Assembly: GCA_026414565.1 (NCBI GenBank)
Contig: JAOAIT010000018.1
Location: forward strand, 62,001-126,000
Source of the DNA: Verrucomicrobiia bacterium
GTDB taxonomy: Bacteria > Verrucomicrobiota > Verrucomicrobiia > Limisphaerales > Fontisphaeraceae
Reading direction: 5' to 3'
DNA length: 64,000 nucleotides
The position numbers were made by a program, and so were the translations under genes. Shown piece by piece: positions 8,637-17,325 of this stretch (position 1 is the first letter of the stretch; the number at the start of each line of letters is the position of its first letter). The notes below the pieces were generated by a model. The model was not told the origin of the DNA. It was given only the letters and a program-made list of their open reading frames with translations, and did not search any database.

Positions 8637-8664
8637 AAGATAATCGCCCCGGCCTGGGGGACAA
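8637..8664 (-). promoter_or_regulatory. Predicted promoter of tRNA-Gly
   Basis: On the minus strand TTGTCC (8659-8664) and TATCTT (8637-8642) are spaced by 16 nt. The -10 box ends 11 nt upstream of the mature tRNA 5' end at 8625, a normal distance for a tRNA gene. The same -35 form (TTGTC) recurs before other genes in the window. Confidence 0.5.
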
Positions 8665-8723
8665 TAAAAAATTTTGTGGCCGGCCCGAAGGACAAGCCGG
8701 GGTATGTTCTGTCCAGCGCCTGC

Positions 8724-9461
8724 TCACCACCACACGTCAATGGTTTTAACGGGAGAGGGGTTCATGTCATAGCGCATTTGGAGGCGTTGCAACTGGGCGC
8801 GCAGTCTGGCTCGGCGCTCGGCCCTTTCCGCGGGGCTGAGGGCCAGCTCCTCCGGGGCGTCGGGCATGCCGGCGGCCTTGAGCTGCCGGGATTCCATTTG
8901 CACCCAGCGCCAAAGTCCCATGACGTAAGTATAGCGCTCGTAACGGTTGGGCTCGATGGCCCCCAGTTCCAACGGCAGGCGGCCATAGGGTTGCCCCAGC
9001 TTGAGATAGCCGATGGTGTCAAAACGCGCGGGATCGGCGGGGGGATTGGGCGAGCCGGTGCAATCAATGTACACCAAGCCTTTGTCGGTGGTTTGAAATG
9101 CGTTCAGGGCATGGCCAGGGCCGCGCTGGAAACGGACGCCCACGAGGGCACAACGAATGCCGGCAGCCTCGGCAGCGTTGTGAAGCGCCACCGCGAATTC
9201 GGTGCAGGCAAACTGGCCCGTGCGGTAAGGTAATTGATTGACCTGGTTGCTTTGCACAAAGGCCAACACCTGCTGGAAGGGCACGTCTCTGGCCTGGGGG
9301 TTGTTGCGCAAGGTGACAGGTTGCCCCTGGGCATCCACCAGCCGCCAACCCTGCCGGGAAATCAGCCAGGGCGATTCCACCAGCGCAGCGGCGGCTTTGG
9401 CTGCCTCGAGTCCTGAGGAGACCGCGAAGGCAATCAGCAAAGCGTGGAGCCAGCGTGGCAC
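8724..9461 (-). CDS. Exported transglutaminase-like (Cys-His-Asp) protein
   Basis: A 245-residue protein with an amino-terminal signal peptide (MPRWLHALLIAFAVSSG...). The core has the order of a transglutaminase/papain-like triad: C86 in FACTEFAVALHNAAEAAG, H117 in GPGHALNAFQT, and D133 in LVYIDCTGS. Bacterial proteins with this arrangement are peptidases or amidases acting outside the cytoplasm. A basic, Arg-rich C-terminal segment (AERAERRARLRAQLQR) follows. The gene stands alone between tRNA-Gly and the GH57 gene, so context does not suggest a substrate. The fold call rests on the triad spacing and is reasonably sure; the activity is not known. Confidence 0.68.
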   Translation of the reverse strand: MPRWLHALLIAFAVSSGLEAAKAAAALVESPWLISRQGWRLVDAQGQPVTLRNNPQARDVPFQQVLAFVQSNQVNQLPYRTGQFACTEFAVALHNAAEAAGIRCALVGVRFQRGPGHALNAFQTTDKGLVYIDCTGSPNPPADPARFDTIGYLKLGQPYGRLPLELGAIEPNRYERYTYVMGLWRWVQMESRQLKAAGMPDAPEELALSPAERAERRARLRAQLQRLQMRYDMNPSPVKTIDVWW

Positions 9462-9526
9462 ATTACTAATTTAATGCCGGGGCTGCAGGACAGCAAACCC
9501 TCACGGCATCGAGATCGCGAATTTCC

Positions 9527-11101
9527 TCATGCCCAGTAGAGGTGGTTCAGGTTGGGGAAGAGATTGTCGGTCCCTTCGAGGCGTTTGAGGTAATTTTCGG
9601 AGACGCGCGTGGCGGTAAGCTGTTCATGGAGAGCGATGAAGCGCAGGAGGTGATCCTTGACCCGGCGCCGGGCATAATCGGGGCTGGTGCCAGTGCGAAG
9701 GATGAAGGGCCAGTCACTGGCCTGGGCCAGCAACAGCTCGCGGGCGGCCTGCTGCAAGGCGCGCAGGGTCACTCCTTCGGCGGAGGGGAAGCGGCGGGCC
9801 AGTTGGGTCATGCGTTCCTGCGCCACGTGCAGGTGGGGCAGAATCCATTGGTTGGATTCATTAAGCCAGAGCTTGCAATAGCCTTCCTCGCCCCAGCTTG
9901 AGGTGCTGGGAGTGGCGATCTGATGGGTGGGATGGCGGCGCAGGTACTGGCTGGGGGTGATCAATTCAATTTGATGTTGGTCGCAGCACAGTTTGCGGAC
10001 GTAGAAATCAAGGAATTGCGGGCCTTCATACCACCAATGGCCAAACAATTCGGCGTCATAGGGGGAGACAATGAGGGGGGGCAGGTCCATGACGGTGGCC
10101 AGCTCGGCAATTTGTTTCTGACGGGATTCCAGAAAATGAGCGGCGTGGGCGGCGGCGGCATCGCGGGCCGCGGCGGGTTGATAGACCAATTTGTGCGGCG
10201 TATCGCCGGTGATCTGGTAGTATTTGAAGCCTGTGAAACCGCGCAGGTCAGGACTGGGCAGATAAGGGCGCACGTAATCGAAATCGAGGTCGTAGCCGAT
10301 GTCGCGGTAGAAGTCGCGATAACGGGGATCGCCCGGATAGCCCTCATGGCGGCTCCAAACCTGCCGGGCAGAATCCAAATCCCGGCCAAAGGCGGCAATA
10401 CAGTTGGGGGTGTAGAGTGGGGCGAATACGCCGTAACGGGGCCGGGGCTGAGCGTGCAGCACGCCATGGGTATCCAGGATGAACCAGCGGATGTTGGCTT
10501 CCTGGAGCACTTTTTCCACGCCGGGGGCGTAGGCACATTCAGGGAGCCAAACACCCCGCGGTTCACACCCGAAACATTCGCGGTAATAATCCCGCCCGAT
10601 GAGCAGTTGAGCCCGCACGGAAGGGGGATGCTGAGCCAACAGAGGGAGGAGGGCATGCGTGGCGGCGCAGGCAACCAACTCCACGCGGCCCTCGTTTTGC
10701 AGGCGGGCAAAGGCTGCGACCAAGTCCCCCTGGCAGGCCTGCCATAACTCGCGGGCGCGGCTCAGGCGATGATGGTACATCCAGGCCAGCTCATGGAAAG
10801 CACGATCCCAATGCGTGCGATGAATTTCCTTCTCGGCCAGCTCAATCAAGCCGTTGAGGTGGCGTTCATAGCGGGAGCGAAGGAGGGAATCCCGCAGCAT
10901 GGCACAGAGGGTGGGAGAAAGGTTGAGGGTGAGAGGTGCATTCAAACCGTCCCGTTGCCAGCCTTGAATGACCTCCAGCAAAGGCAGATAGGACTCGGTG
11001 ATGGCCTCAAAGAGCCAGTTTTCCTCCAAAAATTTGGGGTGCTCTGGATGCCGTACAAACGGCAGATGCGCATGAAGAATGATGGCGTGGTAACCTAGCA
11101 T
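9527..11101 (-). CDS. GH57 1,4-alpha-glucan branching enzyme-like protein
   Basis: A 524-residue glycoside hydrolase family 57 protein of the DUF1957-containing branching-enzyme type, which makes alpha-1,6 branches in glycogen-like glucans. The amino end has the family motif ILHAHLPFVRHPE (H10, H12). The nucleophile is expected at E188 (GVWLPECAYAPG) and the acid/base at D349 (IVSPYDAELFGHWW). The C-terminal helical region (about 400-515) matches the branching-enzyme extension. Length is typical (about 520-560). It lies 82 nt downstream of the DUF4912 gene on the same strand and is probably cotranscribed with it. No other glycogen gene is in the window. Amylopullulanase-type specificity is less likely given the C-terminal extension. 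Confidence 0.86.
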   Translation of the reverse strand: MLGYHAIILHAHLPFVRHPEHPKFLEENWLFEAITESYLPLLEVIQGWQRDGLNAPLTLNLSPTLCAMLRDSLLRSRYERHLNGLIELAEKEIHRTHWDRAFHELAWMYHHRLSRARELWQACQGDLVAAFARLQNEGRVELVACAATHALLPLLAQHPPSVRAQLLIGRDYYRECFGCEPRGVWLPECAYAPGVEKVLQEANIRWFILDTHGVLHAQPRPRYGVFAPLYTPNCIAAFGRDLDSARQVWSRHEGYPGDPRYRDFYRDIGYDLDFDYVRPYLPSPDLRGFTGFKYYQITGDTPHKLVYQPAAARDAAAAHAAHFLESRQKQIAELATVMDLPPLIVSPYDAELFGHWWYEGPQFLDFYVRKLCCDQHQIELITPSQYLRRHPTHQIATPSTSSWGEEGYCKLWLNESNQWILPHLHVAQERMTQLARRFPSAEGVTLRALQQAARELLLAQASDWPFILRTGTSPDYARRRVKDHLLRFIALHEQLTATRVSENYLKRLEGTDNLFPNLNHLYWA

Positions 11102-11183
11102 GTTGTGTAGCCGAAATAAGATGTTGGATGCATCCCCCCAGACGTGCGCCCGGGGGGAGGATAAAACCTATGGTTGGGCAGCC

Positions 11184-12590
11184 TCAAAGATTTTCGGGCA
11201 GCGGCGGTTGCAAAGCAGGGTCTTGGGGATGCAGGCCGACTTCGCCCTGGTACTCGGTGCGCCGGGTAAAATGCAAATCGGCACCCCGTCCTTCCGATTT
11301 ATCCGCGGAAACAGCGACGATGGGCAGGTCAAATTGACCGTCGGGAAGGGCAAACCGGTAGCTGAACGAGCCATCAGGGCGTAATTGAATGGGGCGGCCG
11401 GCGATGGTGACGGAGGCATCCGGCTCGGTGGCGCCATAGATTACCAGCTCGGCATTGACGTTAAACCAGAAGCCTTTGGGGCCGGCCGGCTGGCCCCCGA
11501 AGGGACTGGCCAGACTGGCCAAACTGATCGGCCCGGCAGGGCCAGCGGGTTGGGGAATGGCGGCCTGAGAGGCAAGCTCGTGGGCCAGGCGTCGCCGCAC
11601 GAGTTCCGTGATTTCCAGGGAGCCAATCCAAACACGGCGCACCGCGTCGAGGGAAATGATTTGGGCCAGCGCCTTTTCCTGCTCAGGTGTCCACGTAGCA
11701 GGGAGCACAGCCCCGGGCACCTGCAGTTCTCGTGGCACGTTGCCGGTTTGCGCCGGGGCGGGGGCGTCGGTGGCTTGGGGTTGGACAATTTCCGCAATGG
11801 CCTGGGCGAGCGGCAGATGCTGGCGGGCGGCTTCTTTGACCACCTCAACCAGGCGTTCAAAGGGAACATCGGGAGGGACGGTGGCAAAGCGAGCCGAGAC
11901 GTCGTCGGCCAGACTGTCTGGCGGGGTGAGGGTGGCTTCGGACTCGGCCACCTTCTGCCAGCGGCGCTGTTTGTTATAGTAGCCGAGCTGGGCAAAGTAA
12001 CGCGCGCCGCCCTTGCCCACGTGCACAAACCAGTTGCGGGATTCGGGGTGCACGGCGACTTCGGTATGGGGGTGGTCCGAAATCTTGTCCAGAAAGACGC
12101 GCAAGGTGAGATGGCCCTCGGCGGCGCGGCGATTAAACCGGCGCAATTGTTCGGAGGTAAAGTCCCACCAGGCATACAGCCAATGCGGATCCCGAGCGGT
12201 CAGCAACAACATGCCGGTGCCGTAGGCTTCAGGCAGCTCGCCCGGTTCGCCCGCGGCTACGTGAGCGGGCGGCGGGGTTGGCCCCAGGGCAAATTTTTGG
12301 CCCGGCCCATGCGCGGGAGGTGGCGGGGGGACATCACCTTCCATTAAAATAGGAGGGACGGGGACTTTAGCGGGGCGAGCCGTTTTTTTTCTGGGGGCCG
12401 GTTTGGCTTTTTGCGGCGGGACTGAACGGGAAGGTTGCTGGGAGCGGGGAGGCTCGGTTTTGGCGCCGGCCTGAGGAGTGGGCGAGCGTTTGAGGGTTGT
12501 TTTGGCGGGTTTGGCAGTGGTCTTGGGGGCGGGAGTTTCTGCCTTTTTGGCGGCCTTGGGCGGCGTTTTGGGCGTTTTCCTGGTTTTCAT
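11184..12590 (-). CDS. DUF4912 protein with Lys/Ala/Pro-rich N-terminal tail
   Basis: A 468-residue protein. Residues 1-80 are a low-complexity, strongly basic K/A/P/T tail (MKTRKTPKTPPKAAKKAE...) reminiscent of histone H1 or AlgP-type tails, followed by a Pro-rich linker. The DUF4912 domain begins near residue 123 with YGTGMLLLTARDPHWLYAWW and includes FVHVGKGGARYFAQLGYY. The C-terminal third holds another beta-rich region (LVIYGATEPDASVTIAGRPI) that looks like a bacterial Ig-like fold. The role of DUF4912 is not established. The downstream GH57 gene suggests a part in alpha-glucan metabolism or binding. The start at 12590 is chosen where the Lys-rich tail begins; the frame stays open to 12779 but that part lacks coding character. 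Confidence 0.8.
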   Translation of the reverse strand: MKTRKTPKTPPKAAKKAETPAPKTTAKPAKTTLKRSPTPQAGAKTEPPRSQQPSRSVPPQKAKPAPRKKTARPAKVPVPPILMEGDVPPPPPAHGPGQKFALGPTPPPAHVAAGEPGELPEAYGTGMLLLTARDPHWLYAWWDFTSEQLRRFNRRAAEGHLTLRVFLDKISDHPHTEVAVHPESRNWFVHVGKGGARYFAQLGYYNKQRRWQKVAESEATLTPPDSLADDVSARFATVPPDVPFERLVEVVKEAARQHLPLAQAIAEIVQPQATDAPAPAQTGNVPRELQVPGAVLPATWTPEQEKALAQIISLDAVRRVWIGSLEITELVRRRLAHELASQAAIPQPAGPAGPISLASLASPFGGQPAGPKGFWFNVNAELVIYGATEPDASVTIAGRPIQLRPDGSFSYRFALPDGQFDLPIVAVSADKSEGRGADLHFTRRTEYQGEVGLHPQDPALQPPLPENL

Positions 12591-13010
12591 GGCAACGCAC
12601 AGACTGCAGGCACGTTTTGTGCCAACTGCCAGAATCATACCCACCACGCGTGGCAACGTCCAATCAAAATGAAAAAATGGGCTGCGCCAAGCATGTGCTG
12701 ACGGATGGCGGGGCGGGCGGTCAGGGAAAGGCGATGGGCAGGTTGGGAGGTTTTTTCTGGTTGTGGGGTTGACATTCAACTGGGTTTAAGGCAAACCGGC
12801 TCCGGTCATCCACTGGCAGGGGTTGCAGAACTCCCGGCCACATCCGCGAATCGCCCCCGCGATTCCTCTGCAGATCGGCCGAGGCAGCCGGTTGCAGAAT
12901 CCTGACTTGGGAAAGCGCGGGATCGGCCCGAGGTGGGCGGCGGCTGGCGGCGGCAGGATGGCGTTGGCGCGGCACGCGTTTCAATCATTCATGTTTCTGG
13001 AGGAACTACC
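12591..13010. promoter_or_regulatory. Divergent DUF4912/carB intergenic region
   Basis: This 420-nt gap serves two divergent genes. No protein-coding signal is seen. It contains a perfect 7-bp inverted repeat with a CCCC loop at 12848-12865 (GAATCGC / GCGATTC) and a 10-bp direct repeat GGTTGCAGAA at 12821-12830 and 12890-12899 that brackets it. TTGACA occurs at 12769-12774 but no good -10 box follows at the right distance. On the minus strand a TATGAT box lies about 57 nt before the DUF4912 start. No classic pyrimidine attenuator is visible. Confidence 0.35.
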
Positions 13011-16000
13011 ATGCCCAAACGTGACGATATCCATAAGGTCCTGATCATTGGTTCTGGTCCGATTGTAATTGGTCAGGCGTGTGAGTTTGATTATTCGGGC
13101 ACCCAGGCCTGCAAGGCCCTGCGGGCGCTGGGGTATCAAATCGTATTAGTCAATTCCAACCCGGCCACCATCATGACCGATCCGGGCATGGCAGATGCGA
13201 CTTACATTGAGCCGCTGACAGTGGCGAGCTTGACGGAAATCATTGAGAAAGAACGGCCGGATGCGCTGCTTCCGAATCTGGGGGGCCAGACCGGCTTGAA
13301 TTTATCCTCCCAACTGGCCAAGGCGGGTGTGCTGGCGAAGTATGGAGTGCGGGTCATTGGGGTGGATTTGGATGCCATCGAAAAAGGCGAGGATCGCATT
13401 ATTTTCAAGGAGACCATGAAGCGGCTGGGCATTGACATGCCGCGCAGCGCCCCGGCTTTTTCGGTGGAGGAGGCGGAAAAGGTCGCCGCCGAGCTGGGCT
13501 ATCCTGTGGTGGTGCGGCCGGCATACACGCTGGGCGGGACGGGGGGCGGACATTGCTACAACGTGGAGGAATTGCGTACCGTGGCCAGCCGTGGATTGGA
13601 TGCCAGCATGGTGCATCAAATCCTGATCGAGGAGTCGGTGCTGGGGTGGGAAGAGCTGGAGCTGGAGGTGGTGCGTGATGCCAAAAATCAGATGATTACC
13701 GTCTGCTTCATTGAGAATGTGGACGCGATGGGGGTGCACACGGGGGATTCGTATTGTGTGGCGCCGATGCTGACGATTGAGCCCAAGCTGCAGGCCAAAT
13801 TGCAGGAATACGCGTATCGGATTGTGGAGGCGATTCAGGTTATCGGGGGGACCAATATACAGTTTGCGCATGATCCGAAAACGGGGCGGGTGGTGGTGAT
13901 CGAGATCAATCCGCGCACTTCCCGATCCTCCGCGCTGGCCTCCAAGGCGACGGGTTTTCCGATTGCCCTGATCTCGGCCAAGCTGGCAGCCGGGTTGACC
14001 CTGGATGAAATTCCCTATTGGAAGGAGGGAACGCTGGAGAAGTACCAGCCCTCGGGAGATTATGTGGTGGTGAAGTTTGCGCGCTGGGCCTTTGAGAAAT
14101 TCCGGGGCGCGCAGGACAAACTGGGGACGCAAATGAAGGCGGTGGGCGAGGTCATGAGCATCGGCAAGACCTACAAGGAGGCGTTGCAAAAGGCGATTCG
14201 TTCGCTGGAGAACGGACGTTACGGGTTGGGTTTTGCCAAAGATTTTCACCAGAAACCACTGGAGAAACTGCTCCGGCTGCTCAATGAGCCGAGCAGCGAG
14301 CGCCAGTGGATCATGTATGAGGCGCTACGCAAGGGGGCGACGATTTCCGATTTGTACGCGCGGACGCATATCAAGCCGTGGTTCATCCAGCAAATGAAGG
14401 AGTTGGTGGAATTGGAGGAGAAAATGCTCAAGTTCAAGGGCAGGCGGCTGCCGGATGATTTGTTGATACAGGCCAAGCGGGACGGTTTCGCCGATAAATA
14501 CCTGGCCCAGATATTGGGGGTGCCGGAGCGGGAAATTCGCGAGCGGCGCACCGCCCTGGGCGTGGTGGAGCATTGGGATGCGGTGCCGGTGAGCGGCGTG
14601 GAGAACGCCGCCTATTACTATTCGACTTACAACGGGCCGGACCGGGTGCCGGTCAGCGGGCGCAAAAAGGTGATGGTACTGGGGGGCGGGCCCAACCGAA
14701 TCGGGCAGGGGATTGAGTTTGATTATTGCTGCGTCCATGCCGCATTTGCGCTGCGCGATGCTGGTTACGAGACCATCATGGTCAACTGCAACCCGGAGAC
14801 GGTTTCCACCGACTACGACACGTCGGACAAACTGTACTTTGAGCCGTTGACCGTGGAGGACGTGCTGGCCATTTATCAGAAGGAAAAGCCGGAGGGGGTG
14901 GTGGTGCAGTTTGGCGGGCAAACCCCGCTCAACCTGGCCAATGAACTGGCCGCCAACGGGGTGCGCATTCTGGGCACCAGTCCGGACATCATTGATCTGG
15001 CGGAGGATCGGGATCGCTTTCGCAAGTGCATGGAGCAGATGGGCATCCCCATGCCGGAGTCGGGCATGGCGAGCACGTGGGAGCAGGCGCGGGAGGTGGC
15101 GGGCCGGATTGGGTATCCGGTGATGGTACGGCCTTCGTTTGTGTTGGGCGGGCGCGCCATGGAGGTGGTACATGACGAGGAGATGTTGCACGAGTACTTC
15201 GCCAAGGCGGTGGATGTGTCGCCGGAGCGGCCCATATTAATTGACCGTTTTCTGGATAATGCGATTGAAGCGGAGGCGGATGCGCTGGCGGACGGCACGG
15301 ATGCCTATGTGCCGGCAATCATGGAGCATATTGAGCTGGCGGGAATTCACTCAGGCGACAGCGCCTGCGCCATTCCGCCGGTGACGCTGCCGGGGCGGCA
15401 TCTGAAAACCATTGAAGAATACACCCTGCGCATCAGCCGGGAGTTGAAGGTGTGCGGCGTGATGAACATCCAGTATGCCATTTGCCGGGACAAGGTCTAT
15501 GTGCTGGAGGCCAATCCCCGGGCTTCGCGCACCGTGCCGCTGGTGTCCAAGGTGTGCAATGTGCCGATGGCCCGGCTGGCCACGCGGCTGATGTTGGGCG
15601 AGCCGTTGCACCGGTTGGGAATGCAAAAGCGACGGATTCCTTATGTGGGCGTCAAGGAGGTGGTGCTGCCGTTCAACATGTTTCCGGAGGTGGATCCGGT
15701 TCTGGGGCCGGAGATGCGCTCGACCGGCGAGGTGCTGGGGCTGGCGCCGAGTTTTGGGCTGGCCTATTTCAAGGCGCAGCAGGCGGCCATGCCGGCCCTG
15801 CCGTTGCAGGGCACGGTATTTATTTCAGTGACCGATGCCGACAAGCCGGCGGTGGTGGATATTGCGCGGCAATTCCTGACGCTGGGCTTCCGACTCAAAG
15901 CCACGGCGGGCACCTGGGAGTACCTCAATAATCACGGGGTGAAGTGCGAGCGCACATTCAAGCTGCACGAATATCAGCGGCCGCATGTGGTGGACGAGAT

Positions 16001-16214
16001 CAAGAGCGGAGAGGTCCAATTGATCATCAACACGCCGATTGGGCGGCGGAGCGCCACCGACGATTCCTACATTCGTCAGGCCGCCATCAAGTATAAAATC
16101 CCGTATGTCACCACCCTGGCGGCGGCCCGGGCGGCGGTGGTGGGTATTACGGAATGGCGGGCGGGCAAGGCCACGGTGAAATCATTGCAGGAGTATCACC
16201 GGCAGATCGAATAG
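13011..16214 (+). CDS. carB: Carbamoyl-phosphate synthase large subunit
   Basis: Makes carbamoyl phosphate from bicarbonate, 2 ATP and ammonia (from the small subunit CarA) for pyrimidine and arginine synthesis. The 1067-residue length is normal (about 1070). Two ATP-grasp halves are visible: the first begins KVLIIGSGPIVIGQACEFDYSG, and the second begins near VMVLGGGPNRIGQGIEFDYC. Each is followed by its own metal-binding region such as EINPRTSRSSALASKATGFP and EANPRASRTVPLVSKVCNVP. The C-terminal MGS-like allosteric domain covers about residues 935-1067 (GTVFISVTDADKPAVVDIA...). The start at 13011 is supported by GGAGGAACTACC directly upstream, the clearest ribosome binding site in the window. 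carA is not adjacent. Confidence 0.97.
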   Translation: MPKRDDIHKVLIIGSGPIVIGQACEFDYSGTQACKALRALGYQIVLVNSNPATIMTDPGMADATYIEPLTVASLTEIIEKERPDALLPNLGGQTGLNLSSQLAKAGVLAKYGVRVIGVDLDAIEKGEDRIIFKETMKRLGIDMPRSAPAFSVEEAEKVAAELGYPVVVRPAYTLGGTGGGHCYNVEELRTVASRGLDASMVHQILIEESVLGWEELELEVVRDAKNQMITVCFIENVDAMGVHTGDSYCVAPMLTIEPKLQAKLQEYAYRIVEAIQVIGGTNIQFAHDPKTGRVVVIEINPRTSRSSALASKATGFPIALISAKLAAGLTLDEIPYWKEGTLEKYQPSGDYVVVKFARWAFEKFRGAQDKLGTQMKAVGEVMSIGKTYKEALQKAIRSLENGRYGLGFAKDFHQKPLEKLLRLLNEPSSERQWIMYEALRKGATISDLYARTHIKPWFIQQMKELVELEEKMLKFKGRRLPDDLLIQAKRDGFADKYLAQILGVPEREIRERRTALGVVEHWDAVPVSGVENAAYYYSTYNGPDRVPVSGRKKVMVLGGGPNRIGQGIEFDYCCVHAAFALRDAGYETIMVNCNPETVSTDYDTSDKLYFEPLTVEDVLAIYQKEKPEGVVVQFGGQTPLNLANELAANGVRILGTSPDIIDLAEDRDRFRKCMEQMGIPMPESGMASTWEQAREVAGRIGYPVMVRPSFVLGGRAMEVVHDEEMLHEYFAKAVDVSPERPILIDRFLDNAIEAEADALADGTDAYVPAIMEHIELAGIHSGDSACAIPPVTLPGRHLKTIEEYTLRISRELKVCGVMNIQYAICRDKVYVLEANPRASRTVPLVSKVCNVPMARLATRLMLGEPLHRLGMQKRRIPYVGVKEVVLPFNMFPEVDPVLGPEMRSTGEVLGLAPSFGLAYFKAQQAAMPALPLQGTVFISVTDADKPAVVDIARQFLTLGFRLKATAGTWEYLNNHGVKCERTFKLHEYQRPHVVDEIKSGEVQLIINTPIGRRSATDDSYIRQAAIKYKIPYVTTLAAARAAVVGITEWRAGKATVKSLQEYHRQIE

Positions 16215-16245
16215 GACGCTGGCCAAGAAACCGGACGGGTGGGCA

Positions 16246-16734
16246 TTAAGGGCCTTCCTGCAGGCGGCGGAGCAGGTGGGTGGTGGAAAGGCCGGGCACA
16301 CCGGGCAGGATGAGCACCTGACCGCCCAGTTTTTCCACCAACCGGCGTTCGTCCTGGTTGATGGTGTCCAGGGTGTAATCCCCTCCTTTGACATACACCT
16401 CCGGGGCCAACAATTCGAGGACGGCCCGGGCATCGGGCTCGTCAAAAATGGTGACGGCGTCCACGCACGCCAGCGCGGCGAGGACGCGGGCGCGATCGGC
16501 TTCACCATTGATGGGTCTAAGGGGGCCTTTGAGGCGGCGGACGGAGGCGTCGGAATTCACGGCCACCAAAAGGGCATCGGCGGTCTGGCGGGCGGCTTCC
16601 AGATAAGTAACGTGGCCGGCATGGAGCAGGTCAAAGCAGCCATTGGTCACGGCCAGCCGCCGGCCCGCGCGACGGAGATTTTCGCGCCAGGCGGGCAAGT
16701 CGCTCCGGGACAAGATTTTAGCCAGCGAATTCAC
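16246..16734 (-). CDS. rfaE2: D-glycero-beta-D-manno-heptose 1-phosphate adenylyltransferase
   Basis: A 162-residue nucleotidyltransferase corresponding to the C-terminal domain of E. coli HldE. It activates heptose 1-phosphate with ATP to ADP-heptose for the lipopolysaccharide core. The cytidylyltransferase-like signature NGCFDLLHAGHVTYLEAAR contains the HxGH motif (H38, H41), and the YVKGGDYTLD block is typical of the RfaE2 subgroup. It is a stand-alone domain, as in many bacteria that split HldE. The start codon is GTG at 16734. It converges with carB (31 nt gap) and is divergent from the bifunctional-nuclease gene. It supports a Gram-negative envelope with heptose-containing LPS. Confidence 0.9.
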   Translation of the reverse strand: MNSLAKILSRSDLPAWRENLRRAGRRLAVTNGCFDLLHAGHVTYLEAARQTADALLVAVNSDASVRRLKGPLRPINGEADRARVLAALACVDAVTIFDEPDARAVLELLAPEVYVKGGDYTLDTINQDERRLVEKLGGQVLILPGVPGLSTTHLLRRLQEGP

Positions 16735-16793
16735 GGCGGAGAAGTATGGCGGTTTTGCGCCGGACCCGCAACGTTGAAATGGCCAGTTTGGAG

Positions 16794-16823
16794 TTGTCGG
16801 GAGGGATTGTTTGGGGCTACATT
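16794..16823 (+). promoter_or_regulatory. Predicted promoter of the bifunctional nuclease gene
   Basis: TTGTCG (16794-16799) and TACATT (16818-16823) are 18 nt apart. The -10 box ends 10 nt before the ATG at 16834, so the transcript would have a leader of only a few bases. No Shine-Dalgarno sequence is seen. Confidence 0.45.
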
Positions 16824-16833
16824 AAACCAGCGT

Positions 16834-17295
16834 ATGAAATCCGATGTCATACCGGTGGAGTTACGGGGGATTGTGCCCTCGACCAACGGCTGTGCACTGT
16901 TTGTGGGGAACGAGCAGAAGGTTTTTGTCATTCATGTGGAAAGCAACATGGGGGCGGTGATCGGAATGTTCATGCGCGACATTCCCAAGGAACGTCCACT
17001 GACGCATGATTTGATGATCAACATCTTCAAGGGGCTGGGCGTGACGGTGGAACGGGTGGTGATTACGGAGGTGAAAAATTCCACTTACTTTGCCCGCCTG
17101 ATATTGCAACAGCAGAACGAATTGGGCCGCAAGATATTGGAGCTGGATGCGCGGCCCAGCGATTGTCTGGCGCTGGCGACGGCCTTGAAGCGGCCCATTT
17201 TTGTGACCCAATCCCTGTTCTCCCAGGTGGAGGACATGAGCGAATACCTGCATCGTTATAATGAAGCCTCCGGAGAGATGGGGGAATCGGAATAA
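16834..17295 (+). CDS. Bifunctional nuclease family (DUF151) protein
   Basis: A 153-residue member of the BFN/DUF151 family, named for plant proteins with DNase and RNase activity; bacterial members remain poorly characterised. The core motif LDARPSDCLALATALKRPIFV matches the conserved D-x-R-P-S-D-A-x-A-L region. The amino half (VELRGIVPSTNGCALFVGN) also fits. A much longer open frame extends upstream to 16276 but runs antisense through rfaE2; the protein begins at MKSDVIPVEL, where similarity starts. holA begins 30 nt downstream, suggesting cotranscription. Confidence 0.85.
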   Translation: MKSDVIPVELRGIVPSTNGCALFVGNEQKVFVIHVESNMGAVIGMFMRDIPKERPLTHDLMINIFKGLGVTVERVVITEVKNSTYFARLILQQQNELGRKILELDARPSDCLALATALKRPIFVTQSLFSQVEDMSEYLHRYNEASGEMGESE

Positions 17296-17325
17296 TCCCG
17301 CCGGCGTCGGCGGTGCTTGAGACTC

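Noticed and set aside
12591-12779. N-terminal extension of the DUF4912 frame
   Set aside because: The extra 63 codons have no coding pattern, and the Lys-rich tail begins with an ATG at 12590.
16276-16833. Long N-terminal extension of the bifunctional nuclease frame
   Set aside because: It is antisense to rfaE2, which is clearly coding. The DUF151 domain begins at MKSDVIPVEL, directly behind a predicted promoter.
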